Shown: piece by piece, positions 60,882 to 64,000 of the stretch
Layout of the letters: each line of letters opens with the position of its first letter
How positions within the stretch are numbered: position 1 is the stretch's first letter
Assembly (NCBI GenBank): GCA_039803925.1
Contig: JBDRZL010000007.1
Span: 1-64,000 of the forward strand
Length of the DNA stretch: 64,000 nt
Direction: 5' to 3'
Source: a candidate division WOR-3 bacterium
GTDB taxonomy: Bacteria; Hydrothermota; Hydrothermia; Hydrothermales; JAJRUZ01
Program-made: the position numbers and the translations under genes
The notes under the pieces: model-generated
What the model was told of the DNA's origin: nothing
The model's database searches: none
The model's input: only the letters and a program-made list of their open reading frames with translations

Positions 60882-62281
60882 AATATTTTTTTCAAATATT
60901 TTTAATTACTTTTTTAGGTTTTATATTTGTTTACTATTCCGGCAAATCTATCGCAACAGGAAATATAAGGGTGCCTCTTTTTCTTTTTCTTTCTTTTTTA
61001 TCAGCAGCTATTGCCACCTCTATAAAAACTGGAATATATTATCTATTTATCTACATAGTATTTATGGCTTTTATAAAAAGATTTTTATTTTCCTTTCAGG
61101 GTTTTACCTTTTATGACCCCACCTATTTAATTCCTGACATTGTAATTATTACCATGTTTCTTGTTGTGTGGAATAAGCACAGAGAAAAAATTATCTATGC
61201 TATTAAAAATAGTTTTACCTTCAAGGTTTTACTTATTCTTCAGATTATCTTTTTTTTAGAAATATTTAACCCTCTTCAGGGAAACTTAATGGTTGGAATA
61301 GCAGGTTCAAAGTTTCTTCTTATTCCATCGTTTCTATTTTATATAAGTTTTGGTATAGATAGAAAAACCCTAAAGAATCTATTAAAAATGCTTACCTGGC
61401 TTGGTTTTATTTCCTCTCTTTACGCAATCTATCAGTTCCATAAGGGTTTTTTTGAATTTGAAATACTCTGGGCAAAAAATGCAGGAATGGTTTCACTTTT
61501 TTTAGGTCAAAAATTGAGACCCTTTTCTTTTTTCCCGAGCCCTGGAGAGCTATCAGGTTTTTTAATGACAGCTGGGCTTATTGAGTTAGCCATGAGCAAC
61601 TTATCCCTGGGAATAATTTTAACCCTTCTTAAACTTATTGTTTATGGTATAGCATCCTTTTATACTAATATAAGAGCAGGACCATTTATTTTTCTATTTC
61701 TTTTCCCATTAATTTTAGCCTTTAAAATAACTAAAAAAACTCTTGCTACTCTATCTTTATATTACTTCATTTTATTTGGAATTTTAACTTTTATTTCAGG
61801 TATATCTCTTTCTGAATTAAGATTAAATTTAAAGGGTGTGAATCCAGTTTATACTGAGCATTTTTTTCAAGGTATTATTGATCCAACTCAGAAAGGTTCC
61901 TCTTTTGTTCATAGGTTAAATTTATGGAAAAATGCTATTATATATATGTTTAGAAATCCTATCGGACATGGTATAGGTGTTTCGACTTTAGCTGCCAACA
62001 GGTTCGGTGGACCTCCCATGCATGTGGAAAGCACATTTATTTCAATGATTTATTCCTGTGGAATTTTTGGTTTTTTGAGTTTAATGTTTTTAACAATATA
62101 TACAATCTTTAAGGGTTTTATAACACTTTCTCATAAATATGATAAAATAATTCTTGCGGTATGGATCGGTTTTGTTTCAATATTCATGGGACAGTGGATA
62201 GTCACCTACTTTCAGGGAGCCTTTTTCTGGCTTTCAATGGGAATACTTTTAAGATGGATAGATTTAAAGGAAGAACTTTAA
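60860..62281 (+). CDS. O-antigen polymerase/ligase-like membrane protein (copy 1)
   Basis: The 473-residue protein has about 11 membrane helices and the Wzy/WaaL-type architecture with a large periplasmic loop near residue 300-360 (FFQGIIDPTQKGSSFVHRLNLWKNAI, GHGIGVSTLAANRFGGP, HVESTFISMIYSCG). It shares EIFNPLQGNLMVGIAGSKFLLIPSF and KLRPFSFFPSPGELSGFLM with the next gene, of which it is a tandem paralogue. These proteins polymerise or ligate glycan chains at the inner membrane's outer face. Confidence 0.78.
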   Translation: MPERNYLKYFFQIFLITFLGFIFVYYSGKSIATGNIRVPLFLFLSFLSAAIATSIKTGIYYLFIYIVFMAFIKRFLFSFQGFTFYDPTYLIPDIVIITMFLVVWNKHREKIIYAIKNSFTFKVLLILQIIFFLEIFNPLQGNLMVGIAGSKFLLIPSFLFYISFGIDRKTLKNLLKMLTWLGFISSLYAIYQFHKGFFEFEILWAKNAGMVSLFLGQKLRPFSFFPSPGELSGFLMTAGLIELAMSNLSLGIILTLLKLIVYGIASFYTNIRAGPFIFLFLFPLILAFKITKKTLATLSLYYFILFGILTFISGISLSELRLNLKGVNPVYTEHFFQGIIDPTQKGSSFVHRLNLWKNAIIYMFRNPIGHGIGVSTLAANRFGGPPMHVESTFISMIYSCGIFGFLSLMFLTIYTIFKGFITLSHKYDKIILAVWIGFVSIFMGQWIVTYFQGAFFWLSMGILLRWIDLKEEL

Positions 62282-63732
62282 GATTATTTTATCCAATTTT
62301 AATTATTATTTTATTTTTTTTGTCTTTTATTGAAATAATTTTTTTATTAAATTTAAGAATAAGGGAATTTTTATTTATTTTTTTTCTTTTTATCGGCATA
62401 GTTTTAATTATTTTAAATAATGAATTTGCCTTTTTTTATATACTTACTTACCTTCTTTTCATGCCTTTTTTAAGAAGAGTTTTACTTTTATATGAGAAAT
62501 ACTCACCAATTGAAATTTTATACCTTGTTCCTGATATTCTGATTCTCTTCCAGTTCAGCTATATTTTCCTTTCAAAAATTGAAAATTTTAAAAAAATTCT
62601 TTCATATAATGAATTTAAAGTCTTATTTTTCTTACAGATTTTGATGTTTCTTGAAATATTCAATCCAATACAGGGACCTTTAATTGTAGGTTTTGGTGGT
62701 GCAAAATTTCTTTTAATTCCTTCCCTTTTAGCCTATATTGCTTTTTTTAACAAAGATATATATTGTAAAAAAATAAAAAATTTCATTATATACGTTGGAT
62801 TGATTTCCCTTTTTTATGCTTATTTACAGGTTGAAAAGAGTTATTTCTCCTACGAAAAAAAATGGCTTATCAATGTTAAGGCAGAATATGGGTCGCTCTT
62901 TGAGTTTTTTAATTCAAAAGTAAGACCCTTTTCTTTTTTTTCAAGTGTATCAGAGTTCGGGCAATTCATGGCAGTATCATCCCTCTTATCTCTCTTTTTT
63001 CTTAAAAATAAAATAAAATTTTTACTTTTTCCTCTTTTTATTTTCGGAATATACATTTCAGGGGTAAGGTCATCTTTTTACATGCTTTTCTTTTCAATTA
63101 TTTTCTATCTCATTTTTAAAAGAACAAAAAACTACAGGAAATTGTTAAATGTTTTTTTATTAATATTTATTTCTTATGTTATTTTAGTAAGCATAATTAA
63201 TTTGCCTGACATTGACACAGGGACCCTTCAGGGTAGATTTTTACAGGGAATTTTTGACCCTTTAAGAAGGGGATCATCTTTCCTTATCAGGTTAAACGCA
63301 TGGATTGGTTTTTTAATTAATGCCATAACTGTAAGACCCTTTGGTTCAGGACTTGGAATCATAACAATGGCATCACGAAGGTTTTACATTCCGGGTCCTA
63401 CTGTTGAATCCACTTTTTTTGGAATGTTTGTTGCCTGTGGATTCTTAGGTGGTTTTTTACTCTTTTATCTTGTAATTTCAATAATTTTTAAAAGTATAAA
63501 AAGTCAAAAAGAAATAAAAGAAAAAATATCATTACCCCTCATTTTAATAATTTCAATTTCCATAGGACAGCTATTAACTCAATACCTTATAGGAGCAATT
63601 TTCTGGAGTTCTATTGGGTTATGGGTAAAAAATTTCTACGGGAATAAACACGATAAATATAAAGATAATCATTTTGAAAAAGAAGAATATGTTCTGGAAA
63701 GATCTTTAAAACAGAATCAGCGTAAATTTTGA
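62254..63732 (+). CDS. O-antigen polymerase/ligase-like membrane protein (copy 2)
   Basis: Starting at ATG 62254 (28 nt inside the previous gene) the product is 492 residues; a start at 62161 would read 31 residues out of frame inside copy 1. Shared motifs with copy 1 are EIFNPIQGPLIVGFGGAKFLLIPSL, KVRPFSFFSSVSEFGQFMA and GIFDPLRRGSSFLIRLNAW, with GSGLGIITMASRRFYIPGP and TVESTFFGMFVACG. About 12 helices are visible. The C-terminal about 40 residues after the last helix overlap a convergent reading frame. Confidence 0.76.
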   Translation: MDRFKGRTLRLFYPILIIILFFLSFIEIIFLLNLRIREFLFIFFLFIGIVLIILNNEFAFFYILTYLLFMPFLRRVLLLYEKYSPIEILYLVPDILILFQFSYIFLSKIENFKKILSYNEFKVLFFLQILMFLEIFNPIQGPLIVGFGGAKFLLIPSLLAYIAFFNKDIYCKKIKNFIIYVGLISLFYAYLQVEKSYFSYEKKWLINVKAEYGSLFEFFNSKVRPFSFFSSVSEFGQFMAVSSLLSLFFLKNKIKFLLFPLFIFGIYISGVRSSFYMLFFSIIFYLIFKRTKNYRKLLNVFLLIFISYVILVSIINLPDIDTGTLQGRFLQGIFDPLRRGSSFLIRLNAWIGFLINAITVRPFGSGLGIITMASRRFYIPGPTVESTFFGMFVACGFLGGFLLFYLVISIIFKSIKSQKEIKEKISLPLILIISISIGQLLTQYLIGAIFWSSIGLWVKNFYGNKHDKYKDNHFEKEEYVLERSLKQNQRKF

Positions 63733-63994
63733 TAAATGAAAGATTTTTTTCTCCTGATTTTAAAGTGTATATAAGGACAAAGGATTCGGGTAAAGCTTTT
63801 ATACTTTTAAGATTTTCATAAAAAGTAAAACTTTTCCAGTCTGTAAAATGCATGGTTTCTCTTTTACCCCATATTGGTAAAAGAAGTTTTGTAATTTCAA
63901 AATGAGTTACAAGAAGGTCTTTTTCTTCTGTGTATTTATATACAAGCTCTTTTGTTTCTTTAAAGATTTTTAAATAAAAATTATGTTTTTTCAT
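63611..63994 (-). CDS. Hypothetical protein, possibly incomplete at window edge
   Basis: A 127-codon minus-strand frame begins at an ATG 6 nt from the window end, and the frame remains open upstream, so it may be the C-terminal part of a longer protein. It is rich in Phe, Tyr and Lys, with WKSFTFYENLKSIKALPES and FIKIYADSVLKIFPEHILLF; a soluble domain, possibly the C-terminus of a membrane glycosyltransferase. It overlaps the 3' end of copy 2 by 122 nt, unusual for two real genes, so one of the two ends may be spurious. No family recognised. Confidence 0.4.
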   Translation of the reverse strand: MKKHNFYLKIFKETKELVYKYTEEKDLLVTHFEITKLLLPIWGKRETMHFTDWKSFTFYENLKSIKALPESFVLIYTLKSGEKNLSFIKIYADSVLKIFPEHILLFQNDYLYIYRVYSRRNFLPITQ

Positions 63995-64000
63995 AATTAA

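Overview
The window is AT-rich (by eye roughly 30 % G+C) and densely coded. A 16S rRNA gene inside it is far richer in G+C than the proteins around it, the usual sign of a thermophile. Predicted outer-membrane barrels, heptose and heptosyltransferase genes, PilMNOP and an O-antigen-type ligase pair point to a double-membrane bacterium. ThyX, a V/A-type ATPase B subunit, PolX and a stand-alone Cas6 fit an uncultured thermophilic bacterial lineage (for example a WOR-3/Hydrothermae-like group). That placement is inference only; the 16S should be compared directly.

Layout. 1-6.3 kb: end of a sigma-54 activator, then leftward AtoE transporter, methyltransferase, two FemAB/GNAT-like proteins and a NeuC-type UDP-GlcNAc 2-epimerase (surface glycan). 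6.4-11.8 kb: rightward operon of V-ATPase B, glutamate dehydrogenase, GT2 glycosyltransferase, sugar-nucleotide SDR and heptosyltransferase-like GT9, closed by a strong palindromic terminator. 11.9-14.1 kb: two leftward barrel proteins and a coiled-coil gene flanked by direct repeats. 14.1-15.8 kb: solitary 16S rRNA gene with its own promoter and processing stem. 15.9-18.7 kb: FeoB, zinc ribbon and DtxR-FeoA fusion. 18.7-22.8 kb: inositol-phosphatase-like protein, mannose-1-P guanylyltransferase, DUF72, Na+/solute symporter and a tiny membrane protein. 22.8-29.4 kb: kinase, thioesterase, pyrF-pyrD-pyrK, TPR lipoprotein, TldD. 29.4-33.7 kb: tRNA-Ala, GT-C membrane protein, ThyX, GmhA, MidA-like methyltransferase and metallo-hydrolase.

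33.7-42.2 kb is the most unusual part. A chemosensory core (CheW, CheY, CheA, CheC) has no receptor, CheR, CheB or CheD. It is followed without gaps by an 807-residue TPR protein, a DUF4388(PATAN)-TPR protein, a TPR/coiled-coil protein and a small roadblock-like protein. It is preceded by an orphan cas6 directly behind tRNA-Arg. The divergent unit starts with pilC and a PilS/PilR-like pair, and pilMNOP lies 11 kb further on, so the sensory operon probably acts on type IV pili (inference).

42.3-48 kb rightward: PilC, histidine kinase, NtrC-type regulator, PolX. 54.5-48 kb leftward: PilM, N, O, P, GlmS, Fe-alcohol dehydrogenase, M28 peptidase. 54.6-63.7 kb rightward operon: SPFH protein, biotin carrier, acyl-CoA mutase large subunit, Cys/Met-metabolism PLP enzyme, FAD oxidoreductase, GT4 and two tandem O-antigen ligase-like proteins.

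Expression signals are clear. Promoters follow TTGAAA/TTGACA-17-TATAAT. Several first genes of transcription units have the -10 box only 6-7 nt before ATG, suggesting leaderless mRNAs. Inside operons, starts overlap the previous stop (ATGA, TTGA). Two overlaps use unusual start codons, CTG for pyrF and ATA for the GT2 gene, and a third gene (M28 peptidase) has no canonical start at all. No CRISPR array, transposase or prophage was found.
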